This document shows positions 44,725-55,020 of a stretch of DNA of 64,000 nucleotides, in pieces. Source of the DNA: Diploptera punctata (Eukaryota > Arthropoda > Insecta > Blattodea > Blaberidae); contig JASPKZ010003845.1 of assembly GCA_030220185.1 (NCBI GenBank), forward strand, positions 744,001-808,000. The letters are read 5' to 3'. The notes beneath the pieces were generated by a model that searched no databases, was not told the DNA's origin, and was given only the letters and a program-made list of their open reading frames with translations. The position numbers and the translations under genes are program-made. Within the stretch, counting starts at the first letter, position 1, and each line of letters starts with the position of its first letter.

Positions 44725-45365
44725 TAATATACAGTTTGATGTGTTTCATTTTTTTCTCCACTACGTTGCATTCTTACAATATTGCGATCCTGTTTGGCAA
44801 TAAATAATATGATCAAGTTGAAGTGGATGAGGGGACACGCCGTAGCGTAGTAGCTAAGGCACTGCGCTACAAGCCGGAAGGTCGAGGTTTCGAGTCCCGG
44901 TGGGGTCAGGATTTTTAAACTGACCCAAACCCTCTGGCGGCACCATGACCCTGAGGTCGACTCAGCCTCTAACGGAAATGAGTACCAGACGCTTGTTCTG
45001 GGGTAAAGGCGGCCGTCACGCAGGGCTGACAACCCAGCTGACATCAAGTGCTAATTGTCCAGAAAAAGTGGGAGCCTTAACCTCCCATTACCCGAAGGAC
45101 CTCTCGAGGCCTGTCGTGGGATCACTTTACTTTTTTTTTTTAAGTGGATGAACAAATGAAATATAACCAAACTTTTCCGATTTGTTTTCAAACATCGCCG
45201 TTCACATTAAATGAATAAATATTTTAAATTACTATACTTAAATAATGATTTGTGAGTAAACAGTTTAATTTTATTCGTTAAATAGTCCTAACAAATGCCT
45301 CTCTTGATTTCCAAATACTCTTGATAAATTGGATATCACTCGTGGCTTTACTTATGATTAGAGTA
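44725..45365 (+). repeat. Repeat X, copy 3, right part
   Basis: Resumes with ATATACAGTTTGATGTGTTT and continues through TTATTCGTTAAATAGTCCTA to the terminal hairpin region (about 45290-45352), which has a shorter loop than copies 1 and 2. Interrupted by SINE4 at 44833-45143. Confidence 0.75.
44833..45143 (+). mobile_element. SINE4, full-length, with target duplication
   Basis: tRNA-like head ACGCCGTAGCGTAGTAGCTA and B box GGTTTCGAGTCCC (about 44886). The body has AATGAGTACCAGACGCTTGT and GGCGGCCGTCACGCAGGGCT, and ends in poly-T. AAGTGGATGA occurs directly before (about 44822-44831) and after (from about 45143) the element. Confidence 0.88.
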
Positions 45366-45641
45366 TGACAATATATTGAGCGGATACATAAATTAAGACA
45401 GGAACAGCAGAAAATACTGAAATCACTATAAAATATATGTAAAAAAGAATGGTAAGCGTGAAAAGAAATTAAGAAAAAATCTGCCATCTTTCGCTGAGTT
45501 ATATATTTTCATATATTATCAGCTAATATTGTAACTCTTTAAATCTGTATTTATTTAACTCACTTTGTTGCGTGTGAATTGATTTATCACATTTTAGCCG
45601 ACATTTGATGATTTCTTCATATATGTCTGTTTAGTCCAATA
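45366..45641. other. Unassigned spacer
   Basis: Nothing recognised. Confidence 0.4.
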
Positions 45642-46275
45642 CTGATCATTAGAGCTAGGAATTTTAGGTGCACAATTTTGATGAAAAAGATGCAAAAAAG
45701 GTGCTTTAATTTAGCAGAAAAAGGTGCAATTATTTTTAAAAAGAACGTGCAAATTTCCCATGTGAATTATCATTAAAGAGTACCAAAACCAATTACATCA
45801 AGTAACTCACGACACAAAATTCAGTCATGTTGTCATATATTAAACAATCTGAGTAAGACAAGTCCCAGAACATTATCTTATTGAAATCACAAGTCCAGAA
45901 AACTGTTAAAGCAAATATTATTCAAAACTCAAATGTTTAGAACATATCTAAAAAAAGTTCAATATCTCAACTGTCTATCAGTGGTTTCATCTAATGTAAA
46001 ATATACTGGTTTTCACCTTCTACTTGACTGATCTGTTTTAATTTTTCTTCATACAGAGGTTGAATATATGATTTTCATCTGGGACAGACTTCCCAGCATA
46101 TTTCTCCAAATATGCTTTCATGATAGGGTTGTTAGGTTTGGAAAGAGGAATACAACATGCCACAAATATCTTTGCTGTATCATTAAAAAATATATTTTTT
46201 ATTTATTAAACTTGAAGAAGGCAGCACCTCGCCAATAAACTGTTGACGCAATATACATTTACTGCTGTGTAGTTC

Positions 46276-46461
46276 TTATTTTCCGTGTTTTGCACTACCT
46301 ATATGCTGCATAACAAGATTGTGTTGGTGTTTTTCATCAATGGTTATTGAAGTATCACAAAGAATGCACCTCATAACAGATCTGTCACTCTGAATTCCAT
46401 ATGCACTAAACTGTTTTACTAATTCACGTAGTTTGTAGGAGTTCACATTCGGTTTTGACAT
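46276..46461 (-). pseudogene. BED-type zinc finger fragment in the hAT element
   Basis: Minus-strand frame beginning MSKPNVNSYKLRELVKQFSA, then CILCDTSITIDEKHQHNLVM and QHIGSAKHGK before the stop. The C-x2-C ... H-x5-H pattern is that of the BED finger at the N terminus of hAT transposases and CGGBP1-like proteins. A possible upstream start codon at 46479 adds six residues. No hAT catalytic domain follows, so it is a truncated remnant. Confidence 0.75.
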
Positions 46462-46618
46462 ACTGTATCTACTGGTCACTCAGGAAAATAACAGACCGCA
46501 CAAGTCAAATATTGTTTTGAACTGAAACTTTTGTTTATGCACTCAAAAACTTCCCTTGCTTAAACAATACCTTTCGCATAACTGTGGTGCAAGAAGGTGC
46601 GAACTAATTTAAAAGGAA

Positions 46619-46827
46619 TAGCCTAATGGGACTGCTCTAAAGTGGAAGTAATGTGATGTGGACTGATACCGGTAAGAGGTTCAATAATTTTAGCTGGGAT
46701 CCTTTTAAAATTAGGAGGGTACGGACTTCTTCGGGTGTATAGTTTATTGATAAGAGTTGGTTGTAAAATAAACTTTAGCCTAATGGGACTGCTCTAAAGT
46801 GGAAGTAATGTGATGTGGACTGATACC
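46619..46827 (+). repeat. 52-bp exact direct duplication
   Basis: TAGCCTAATGGGACTGCTCT and the following bases to TGATACC occur identically at 46619-46670 and 46776-46827, 157 bp apart, inside the hAT remnant. Confidence 0.9.
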
Positions 46828-47127
46828 ACATATCGTTACCAACTCTTGAAAGTGTATTTGAAAAAATGTAAAAACAAAAATACGCATTATTTTGGGAATA
46901 CAATGCTGCTAAGAGACAAAAATGGTTTTAAAAAGTGCAAAATGTTCTTGCATTGATAAAAAGGTGCAACATAGTGCTAACATAAAAAAATGTGCAAAAA
47001 GGTGCAACAAAAACACATTTAGGTGCATTTATTTAATGTTTTCTTTGCAAGACAAGCTAATTTGAGCATTGTAGTAACAAAATAAAATTAAGGTGCAGCA
47101 CCTAAAATTCCTAGCTCTACTGATCAT

Positions 47128-47300
47128 CTTGTGTTGAGTAGAAAGTCAGCCCAACTCCGTCTTGGTCTGCCACTCTAGCGGTTTTTCTCCCTGTCATATG
47201 TGGTACTTGTACGTCCATTTATCATCCTGCAACCTCGCATTGTTACCCTTCCATTTCTATGTTCGTCCTATAGCTGTATATGTGGTGATGGTTGTTGCTT
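47128..47300. other. Unassigned spacer
   Basis: Nothing recognised. Confidence 0.4.
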
Positions 47301-47881
47301 ATACGGGGTCTGTATCATACGTTATAACCGCGCGAGCGGTGTTTTGACTCTCCGCTATGAAGGTGGTATTAGTCGCTTTTGACACGCGATTCAACTGTAT
47401 AAAAAATGTTGTCCTTCCTGGATTATACAGGCATATTATCTGGAGACCACATTCTGGATCACGCGAGCAAGTTCTTCCAGTTAGTGTTTTATTCTGATTC
47501 ATTAACTTCAAATTTATTAACAAATCTGTGAATTTGTGTTCTTGAAAGGGGCACGTTAGCAGAAATTGTCTCAATAAATCCATCGCAGACTTTTACATAA
47601 AATATTTTTTACATAAGAAAATACAGTGCACCAAAAATAATCGGTCTCACCATCTTGGTAATTTAAAGCTGATTAACGGTATCCAGTTCCCTTCAAGGCC
47701 AAAACGGATGAGCGCGCCAACGGCTGAAGCAAATCGCATAGCCCAGCTATTTCAATGATTAATACTTTTAATACAGTTAAGGCAGGGAAGGCGCGCTCGC
47801 GTCGAATGCGGCTATTGCGGGCCTCGTAGCGGAGATGAAAACACCGCTAATGCGGTTGTAACTTATCATATAGACCCTGTA
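47301..47881 (+). mobile_element. Long-TIR MITE-like element
   Basis: Left end ATACGGGGTCTGTATCATAC and right end ATGATAAGTTAC-type inverse (right border TATAGACCCTGTAT). Pairing continues inward through AACCGCGCGAGCGGTGTTTT and AAAACACCGCTAATGCGGTT and CTCCGCTATGAAGG/CCTCGTAGCGGAG, about 60 bp in all. The interior (580 bp total) has no recognised ORF. Confidence 0.75.
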
Positions 47882-48189
47882 TTTGGGACACTGATGTTGA
47901 CAATTTTATCCCTCCAAGTTATTCCCAATATCTCCTGTTTTTTCCCCTTATGATAATCTGAGAAAATCTGTCTGATGTTAATCATGCTTGGCTGCCATAA
48001 AGCAATACAATTAAAATAAAAAAAATAGTAACTTCTTCCTGACTAGTGAGCCGGGGTCTGATACCTAGCGGGATTGACAATTTTAATTGTTAAATTAATT
48101 GAACTATTTTAATTGGAGATATTTCAAATCTCGGGACCAGGTGTACAATTTTTAATTGCTAGATTGTGCACCAGACCATTCCATTAAAT
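47882..48189. other. Unassigned spacer
   Basis: No gene or confirmed repeat. Confidence 0.4.
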
Positions 48190-48520
48190 TACAAACCTCT
48201 TCGCAGTAGATATGTTGAGAAGGCTTGTGGTACTGTTGATAGCGATTCTTCCGTCGGATGGGGATGTTAAGCCTGGCCGCACCCTTGGTGCTTTTCGATT
48301 GAGTAAGCCACATGCTGTAACCGGGTTTCTCTTCCTCCTCTCTCTTCATTGTCATGCCTCGTACAACACATTTTACTCTAAACAAATTTAAACATAAACT
48401 CACCCTATACTCCTCGCTATACGCAATACAAGTATACATCATCTACGTGAAGTGGTCTGCCGAAGTGGTGCATTAATTGAAAATAGACCACATCAACTCC
48501 ATCTATCTGTCCAGCAGGGA
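48190..48520 (+). repeat. Repeat Y, second copy
   Basis: CTCGTACAACACATTTTACT, CGCAATACAAGTATACAT, GGTCTGCCGAAGTGGTGCAT and CCATCTATCTGTCCA match 5700-5905 with indels. Lies on the 3' side of the GR at 48787. Confidence 0.55.
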
Positions 48521-48786
48521 ACTCAAAACACGTGAAGGTGCAGTAAGTGTTATTAGAACACACACACACACAAATGATAAAATAATTTCCAGCCTCTTTA
48601 ATTCCATTAAATTCTGGATTTTTAATCTGAATATAATCAAATACGTACAGACTTATATCTACTTGGTTAATCCAAACTATTTTGATTACTTTTTATGAGA
48701 CAGAATACATAACTTACTTGATACCGCAGATGTTGTTACTATAGATGTATAATTGTTACACAAAAACACATACGAATGATTTCTTA

Positions 48787-49953
48787 CTATTGAAATTGTA
48801 CGAGAATCACTATGTAAGTGGTAGCTGATGCCAAAATTGTACAAAGTAGCGAGAGATCAACAGTAAAAAACCAAAAAGCAGTAAATTCAATTTTGTTGAT
48901 AGAAAGTTGTCTAGAAAACAATGTTAACTGTTGAAGATTTTCATTTGTTAACGAATTCAAAAGTAATTTTTGCACTATATCTGCAATTTCTCTGCTTTCT
49001 AACGTTGCCATCTGACAGGAGAGTGTCATTGCAAGAAGCATGCCGAGGAATGTAACAATCCAAACAGGTAGAGAAGCGAAGTCTTCCCTACTATGGTGGA
49101 ATTTAGAATCTGGGCTCCAAATTAGTCCATGAACATTTGTGACAAGTGCTATGGAAGTGCGGATCATCAGAAGTAAAATTGGAAATCCATACACATCTGT
49201 CACTACTTTAGAAGCTTCATAAATATTATTGTAAGCTATTCTCAAATCTAAAATGTTCAGTTCCTCAACTTCTATTGATGGTTTGGTGGAGCTATACATT
49301 TCAACGTCAGACTCTGGATTACGTATGTTTTTAATGTTATAGGAAGTGTCTTTTAGAATACAGCACAGGGCCTTCTTGAGGATCTCGATCCTTCTTTGAA
49401 TCAACTGTACAAGCTTGCAGAATTGAACGACTGTTATTAAACCGATCAAGTAGGCCACTCTATACACAATGTCGTGTATTACGACGAGACCTTTTTCAGA
49501 TACCAAAGTGTCGTAACTCGTAAGAACAAATACTACCAAGACAACAATGACATCCATGTAGATATAGCAGTTTTTTGTTCTATACTTACAGAGTTTTACA
49601 TCTACGAAATTTAATTTATCGAAAAATTTTGGTATTTTCGTTCTGTTCAAGAAGATATTGATCAGTGCTACTAGAGCTATTATAAAGTTCATAGGGAATG
49701 AAAATGCATTGTTGACAGCTTCACCAGGATGCATGATGGTGTCCAGTTGGTACCTCACTTTGGTGTAAATGAATCCAGCGATCATGACGCAGAAAACGAT
49801 CCCGCTCCAGATCACTCCTCCGATGTTGGAGCAGAAGTTTGTGTCGATTGATTCTTCGCCTGATTCAGCGTCTCGAATGAATGAGAAGGGAGCCAAACCC
49901 ATGACTCTTGATAAGTAGTATAAAGGTCTTATATCTTTGTGCAGGGAATTCAT
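48787..49953 (-). CDS. Gustatory receptor (intact, 388 aa)
   Basis: Seven-transmembrane insect GR. The single exon is open upstream to 50100, but I choose the ATG at 49953 (MNSLHKDIRPLYYLSRVMGL) because GRs normally start within about 20 residues of the GLAPF motif, here at 19-23. The extra 49 residues of the longer form show no family similarity. Helices are separated by charged loops. SYNIKNIRNPESDVEMYSST lies in the large intracellular loop. NILDLRIAYNNIYEASKVVT and VYGFPILLLMIR precede the last helices. The C terminus TYIVILVQF (379-387) is the canonical TYhhhhhQF signature. Related by eye to the 5.9 kb locus (NRTKI, YGxPILL). Ligand unknown. It is followed on the same strand by the other minus GR, 1.4 kb upstream. 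Confidence 0.95.
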   Translation of the reverse strand: MNSLHKDIRPLYYLSRVMGLAPFSFIRDAESGEESIDTNFCSNIGGVIWSGIVFCVMIAGFIYTKVRYQLDTIMHPGEAVNNAFSFPMNFIIALVALINIFLNRTKIPKFFDKLNFVDVKLCKYRTKNCYIYMDVIVVLVVFVLTSYDTLVSEKGLVVIHDIVYRVAYLIGLITVVQFCKLVQLIQRRIEILKKALCCILKDTSYNIKNIRNPESDVEMYSSTKPSIEVEELNILDLRIAYNNIYEASKVVTDVYGFPILLLMIRTSIALVTNVHGLIWSPDSKFHHSREDFASLPVWIVTFLGMLLAMTLSCQMATLESREIADIVQKLLLNSLTNENLQQLTLFSRQLSINKIEFTAFWFFTVDLSLLCTILASATTYIVILVQFQ

Positions 49954-50119
49954 GTTACTAAGTAAGTCTGCACACAACGGTCTGCTAAACGTGATATGAA
50001 ATTTTCCGTACATTAATCTCTTAAAACTCCTGGAAACTTGATACAAAGTGATTAGACAGATGCTCACTTGTTTGCTTACCCCATTCGTTATCAAGTTCAA
50101 GTCATTTCAGGGATATACA

Positions 50120-50122
50120 AAC

Positions 50123-50161
<39 letters not shown>

Positions 50162-50355
50162 GAATATTAATGATAATTATAATAATAATAATAATAATAT
50201 TAATAATTTTTCATTTATATACAGATTTTCAATGTTAACACATCTTTCTGTGCCTAAAGATTTATTTTTCTTCTCCATTCGTGTCTATCCATCCACTCCA
50301 TTTCCTCCAGTCCTCTTGTTCTTATTTCTTGCTTTCACGAGTTTCGAGGTCTTCC

Positions 50356-50431
<76 letters not shown>

Positions 50432-50505
50432 TAACAACTAAACAATAGTAATAATAATAATAATGATAATACTAATAATAATAATAATAATAATAATAAT
50501 TGAAC
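50120..50505 (+). repeat. Cluster of (AAT)n tracts
   Basis: Four AAT/ATA runs (about 50125-50157, 50178-50200, 50357-50428, 50447-50502) with LINE debris between. The poly-Asn and poly-Tyr frames are artefacts. Confidence 0.95.
50225..50350 (-). mobile_element. LINE family 2 tail, minus strand
   Basis: The reverse complement reads GRPRNS-like text, then KEIRTRGLEEMEWMDRHE, then the AAAGATGTGTTAACATTGAA end, homologous to 11850-12095. Confidence 0.65.
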
Positions 50506-50660
50506 TAAGTAAATCACTGACACTATCGAATCCGTAAGTTCATATATATAAGCTCTCCATACATCCCTATCCTTAGATGTTTTCCAATCTTCTCCAGTAT
50601 AACCTACTTCCCTCAAATCATTGTTAATATTATTCTCCCAGCTCATTCTTGTCTCAAGCA
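50506..50660 (-). mobile_element. LINE family 1 tail, minus strand
   Basis: The reverse complement encodes ETRMSWENNINNDLREVGYT, GEDWKTSKDRDVWRAYI, and ends CGATAGTGTCAGTGATTTAC. Truncated upstream. Confidence 0.7.
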
Positions 50661-51320
50661 AGATTTTGTACTTTAATTAAAGATGCCATATATGATACCC
50701 AAGGATGCAGAAGGATAAGGTAACTTACCTCGCTTGGGTGTAGTTTCTAGTTACTCATCAATACAGAACAACATATTATAAATACTGTTTCTGAACTTTG
50801 TATTACAACATTTTATTAGGAATGTTTTCCGAAAATAAATTAAACTACTCTTCCGAGTTGATATCATCAGATTTCATGGTCTTGCACCTTCTTTCACCGA
50901 GGTTTATTATCCCGCGACGATACCAGTCTCTGGTTTTTGATGCAAAAAAAATAGTTGAGACCCACAGCTTTAATGTTTTCGAGATTTCACGTAAGAAATG
51001 TACCATGGATCCAAACAGAAGAAGCAAGTTCAGGGTTATAATGTAGGTGTGGTACCAATCTGATTCCTCCCATTTCCTCAATTGTCGTCTTGAAATGTGG
51101 GGTCCGGTTGGTGATCCCTAAAATTTCATGAACTCTGTCCCGTTGTTAAGAATAAATACCTATATCACCTTAATGATCGAATCGAAGAAACTTCCAGTGA
51201 ATCACACCTTGAAAATTCCACCAGACACACATTACATTAAAAACTGACATTATTTATGAGGCAACATAATACTGTACTTATCATAGCGTGAGTGGAAACA
51301 AAAAAAAATGTTAATTAAAT
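50661..51320. other. Unassigned spacer
   Basis: Two overlapping short frames around 50800-51080 show no family motif. This is probably the 3' region of the GR at 51325. Confidence 0.35.
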
Positions 51321-51324
51321 ATAT

Positions 51325-52479
51325 CTAATACTTTAATTGAAACAGGATAATAATGTAAGTAAATATTGTTGCTAAGACGGTAAAAAATAAAGTCAGATTC
51401 ACGGAGAAACCAACTGCATTTAAATGGATTTTGTTGCTGTTAAGTTGTGATGAAAACAACTTCAGCTGTTTGATAACATCTCTTCTCAGGGATTGCTGAA
51501 GGAGAAGTTCCTGAATTCTATCTTTAAATCTGATGGCTTCTTCTGAAGCTCTATGACTAGAAAAAGTTATTCCGAATATAAGCGTCATTGTCGATAATAC
51601 CCAAAGCAATCTCATAATTCTTGTTACATCATTTCTGAAAGTTCTTTCTCCTCTGAAACTCAACAAGAAGTAAATATCAGAAATCTGTCCACTACAACAT
51701 CGTATTAGAACGAAAATTAATGGAAAACCATATATTTCGTTAATTAGTTGTGTTAGATCATATATATTGTTATATGTGGTTCTCCAGTAAACAAGAATTT
51801 TAGTTTCTAAATTATTTTCTCTAGGAAATTTGGCGCTATTGAATGACCTAGCTCTTTTTAGACTTCTTGCTATGAAAAGTGTTACCTCGTAGAACTGCAA
51901 TGCCACAAATATATTTATAAAAAGTGCAAATCGTAAATTAAGTTCATAAATTAGACCAACATATCCTGACCAGAACCATGCATCAGCAATGGAATATGGT
52001 ATTATAATGAAAAATAACATTGCATAGACTGGATCTTTCAAAACACACACTATTTGTCTGTATATGCTCTTGTTGCTTCCAAGTATGTACTTATTTACCT
52101 TTGAAATCTGTATAATATATCGATGGAATGTATTTCTATTTGCCACATTGTTTATGAATAACACAAATACATTAGTGATGAAACTGAGTGGTAAAAATAC
52201 ACTGTACACTGAAAATATAGCAGGGTCTGAAGTGTCCCAAAATTGTGGTCTTAATAAAGTTCCAACTAATCCCATAATTTGGGTGATTATTACAATTGAT
52301 GTCCAAAGATTGCACCAAATGTTGAGCCGTACCCTGGTAAATACTGTTACTTTGTTGGTAAGTGGGTTCACTTTGAAATTAAACGGCGAAAGGCCTAGAC
52401 ATTTGGAAATCATGTGCAGAACACAAAATTTGTTTTGCAGTCTGTCGTCCAAAATAGTTGTTCCTTCCATCGTGAACAT
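51325..52479 (-). CDS. Gustatory receptor (intact, 384 aa)
   Basis: Single-exon insect GR. The ATG at 52479 gives MFTMEGTTILDDRLQNKF and then LGLSPFNF at residues 28-35, a variant of the GLAPF start motif with Ser for Ala. A second Met at residue 4 is an equally good start. Successive hydrophobic segments are separated by basic loops (for example SLKRARSFNSAKFPREN). The TTYNNIYDLTQLINEIYGFP block corresponds to the region before the last helices in the other GRs. The C terminus has TYIIILFQL at 374-382. It is the most divergent GR in the window and has no close partner here. Likely a contact or bitter-type taste receptor by family, but the ligand cannot be told from sequence. Confidence 0.94.
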   Translation of the reverse strand: MFTMEGTTILDDRLQNKFCVLHMISKCLGLSPFNFKVNPLTNKVTVFTRVRLNIWCNLWTSIVIITQIMGLVGTLLRPQFWDTSDPAIFSVYSVFLPLSFITNVFVLFINNVANRNTFHRYIIQISKVNKYILGSNKSIYRQIVCVLKDPVYAMLFFIIIPYSIADAWFWSGYVGLIYELNLRFALFINIFVALQFYEVTLFIARSLKRARSFNSAKFPRENNLETKILVYWRTTYNNIYDLTQLINEIYGFPLIFVLIRCCSGQISDIYFLLSFRGERTFRNDVTRIMRLLWVLSTMTLIFGITFSSHRASEEAIRFKDRIQELLLQQSLRRDVIKQLKLFSSQLNSNKIHLNAVGFSVNLTLFFTVLATIFTYIIILFQLKY

Positions 52480-52685
52480 AAGACTTCGAATAAATTTAGA
52501 GTTCTTTCACATGTGGCATATTATTATATGTTGATATATCACACATCACATTTTTATTGATAGATAAATTTTAACAATTTATTCTGTCAACTTTTCTCCT
52601 TTAATTTTCCTGCAATTTGCTGAATCGTATAATTTATTGAATTTATTTAAAAGTATAGATTATGTGTGGTACTTGATATGCATTG
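52480..52685. promoter_or_regulatory. 5' flank of minus-strand GR
   Basis: AT-rich region directly upstream of the start codon. No specific element identified. Confidence 0.25.
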
Positions 52686-52689
52686 TTGA

Positions 52690-53335
52690 TCGAAATGGAC
52701 AGTTAATGGCAAGTGAGGTAAATTTTGAAGAAATGCTGAATTCAACCTAGGAAAAATAATTACAAACATGAATGAGATGAAATAAATTAAACGTAAGTTC
52801 AATTCTGAAATTGCATGCTATTATGCAATACTTGGACTATACCGTCCAAACTTCTCCAAAAAAATTAAACTGTAAATATTATTAAACTATTATTCTCCCA
52901 GTTGTATTATATATGCTAAATATTAACTTTTACTTTAAGGAACGAGACATATTACTTAGTATTCAAGTATAAAGTTCGAAGGAAAATGTTTAAACCAAAG
53001 AGAGATGAATAGACAAGTGAATGGACAAGACTTGTATCAGTGCGCTACATGATCTTTATAGGAAACCATACAGTTAAGTCTCGTAGACTGCGATGGGCAG
53101 GACATATGGCACCAATGGGCTCTGGAAGATGGTCATAGAAACTCCTTGTAGGTAAAGCAGAAGGAAAGCCGCCAGTAGGTAGACCAAGAATGAAGTGGGA
53201 GAATAACATTAACCGTGATTTGAGGGAAGAATTTATACAGACGATGATTGAAAAATATTAGCTCATGATAGTGATGTGTGGAGTGTTTATGTCCGTGCGG
53301 TCAGGAAACTGCGAGTTCGTTACTGCCAGTTATGA
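52690..53335 (+). mobile_element. LINE family 1, degenerate 3' fragment
   Basis: Starts with GAAATGGACAGTTAATGGCA, passes AAACCAAAGAGAGATGAATA and ACAGTTAAGTCTCGTAGACT, and a PVGRPRMKWENNINRDLRE block, ending with a diverged TACTGCCAGTTATG tail. Many stops. Confidence 0.75.
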
Positions 53336-53809
53336 ATGGTGTATAAATAGAAATAATATTTTCAGATATTTATTGTATCTTAATAATTATATCTGTTATT
53401 CTGCAAAGTGTTAATTTAAATTCGTTTCTTTTATCGTATATTTTTTTCATGAGCATCATAAATTAAATATTAAACCTATAGTAACATAAAATATTTTTTT
53501 CTCTAAATTAGAATAATTATCTCTCTCTCCTTCTCTCTACCTAATTTAGTTTAATCTCTCCCTTGTAGGTATATTAAGGTACATTTCGCTGCACAGGCCT
53601 TAAAACGACACTATCTGTCGGTAGAGTTCTGAAAGCCTAGATAACGCACTTTACTTATTTGAATAAACAAGGACATGAAGTACCTATCTGGATGAGTAAT
53701 CAGTTGAATGCCAGGGCCACCTTTGAAACAGCACGAACATTTAAGACAAGACATACCATTCACTTATACATCCATACTATACGATTCGAATACGATATGG
53801 ATGATTATG
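53336..53809. other. Unassigned spacer
   Basis: No gene. CT-rich (TCTC)n text at 53521-53540. Confidence 0.4.
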
Positions 53810-53930
53810 CTGGCTAGATAATATACAGGGATCATTTGGGCTTATAGGTGAGGAAAACAGGGATCGAACGCAGGCCCGTTGCATGTAAGGCTACGATGTA
53901 ATCCCAAGACTACAGCGGTGAACAAAAATA
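53810..53930 (-). mobile_element. SINE1-like copy, minus strand, 3'-truncated
   Basis: The reverse complement reads ACCGCTGTAGTCTTGGGATT and then GCGTTCGATCCCTG (B box) and TTTTCCTCACCTATAAGCCC, the order of the SINE1 head and first body block, but strongly diverged. Confidence 0.6.
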
Positions 53931-53964
53931 GTAGACAAAAACACTATAATTGTTTTTATTTTGT

Positions 53965-54212
<248 letters not shown>

Positions 54213-55020
54213 TGGTATTAATTCTACCGACTCCAAACTGGTGAGATAATTCCCTCTTATGTCTTACCAAGTCTATTTTCCTTATATTCGTGATTTGTAA
54301 ATAATTGGTAATTTTGGAATTATATTTCATTGTATCCTAATTAAATATTATATTGATGTATAGGCCTATTATTTAATTTTTCGACTTTCATTATTTCTTC
54401 GTTCTGCCTACTTCGTGGATCTTTAGAAACTCTATTTCTCCGTCATGAGTGAATAATATTTATTTTGTTGGCAGGTTTCGGAACTGGAATTAGTAGTTGG
54501 AATTACCAAGGTTTTCTCCATAAAAAACAAAAGCAATCATAATAAATTATAAATGTTTTTGTCCACATTCAGCAGAAAAGCACTATCTAAATAGTAAGTT
54601 ACCAGTTTTTTTTTGTGATTTTCAGTTGAAAATTACTACAAAATATTGAAATGTCTGGAAGCATTTATATGTCACATTAGCATTCAATGATGAAGGAATA
54701 AAACATTAAATGGCACGGCTAGTTTGATCGTTACAGTTTAGCATTTAGAAACATTTGATCACACAATGTTATCCTTAATCATTTCTTCAATATAACATCT
54801 ACGCACAAAACTTATCATGCACATAATTTCACGTCATATTATTGGCTATCAATATTTTCTTTTATTTCATTTTTTTTAATACACACGATGCATATAATGA
54901 TTTCCTGATTACTTTTCCGTGGATACAGAATTGAATGTGCTAAGTATTTTTAACCAAATAACTCTGAATTGTATTAAGATAACATTTTTATGCAACTATA
55001 TTAATTTTTCACTATATAAA
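54213..55020. promoter_or_regulatory. 5' flank of the ionotropic receptor
   Basis: AT-rich, no repeat recognised from 54213 to the IR. In-frame sequence from 54919 to 55020 is open but probably untranslated or an alternative N terminus. No TATA box assigned. Confidence 0.35.

Larger units (their letters stand above)
45650..47119 (-). mobile_element. hAT-like transposon remnant, 1.47 kb
   Basis: Inverted ends begin TAGAGCTAGGAATTTTAGGT on both sides and the perfect 8-bp direct repeat CTGATCAT (45642-45649 and 47120-47127) flanks them, as expected for hAT transposition. Subterminal AAGGTGCAA-type motifs are repeated near both ends. Most of the transposase is absent. Confidence 0.92.

Noticed and set aside
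49954..50100. Longer N terminus for the GR at 48.8 kb
   Set aside because: The extra 49 residues lack any GR similarity and would place the conserved start motif unusually far inside the protein.
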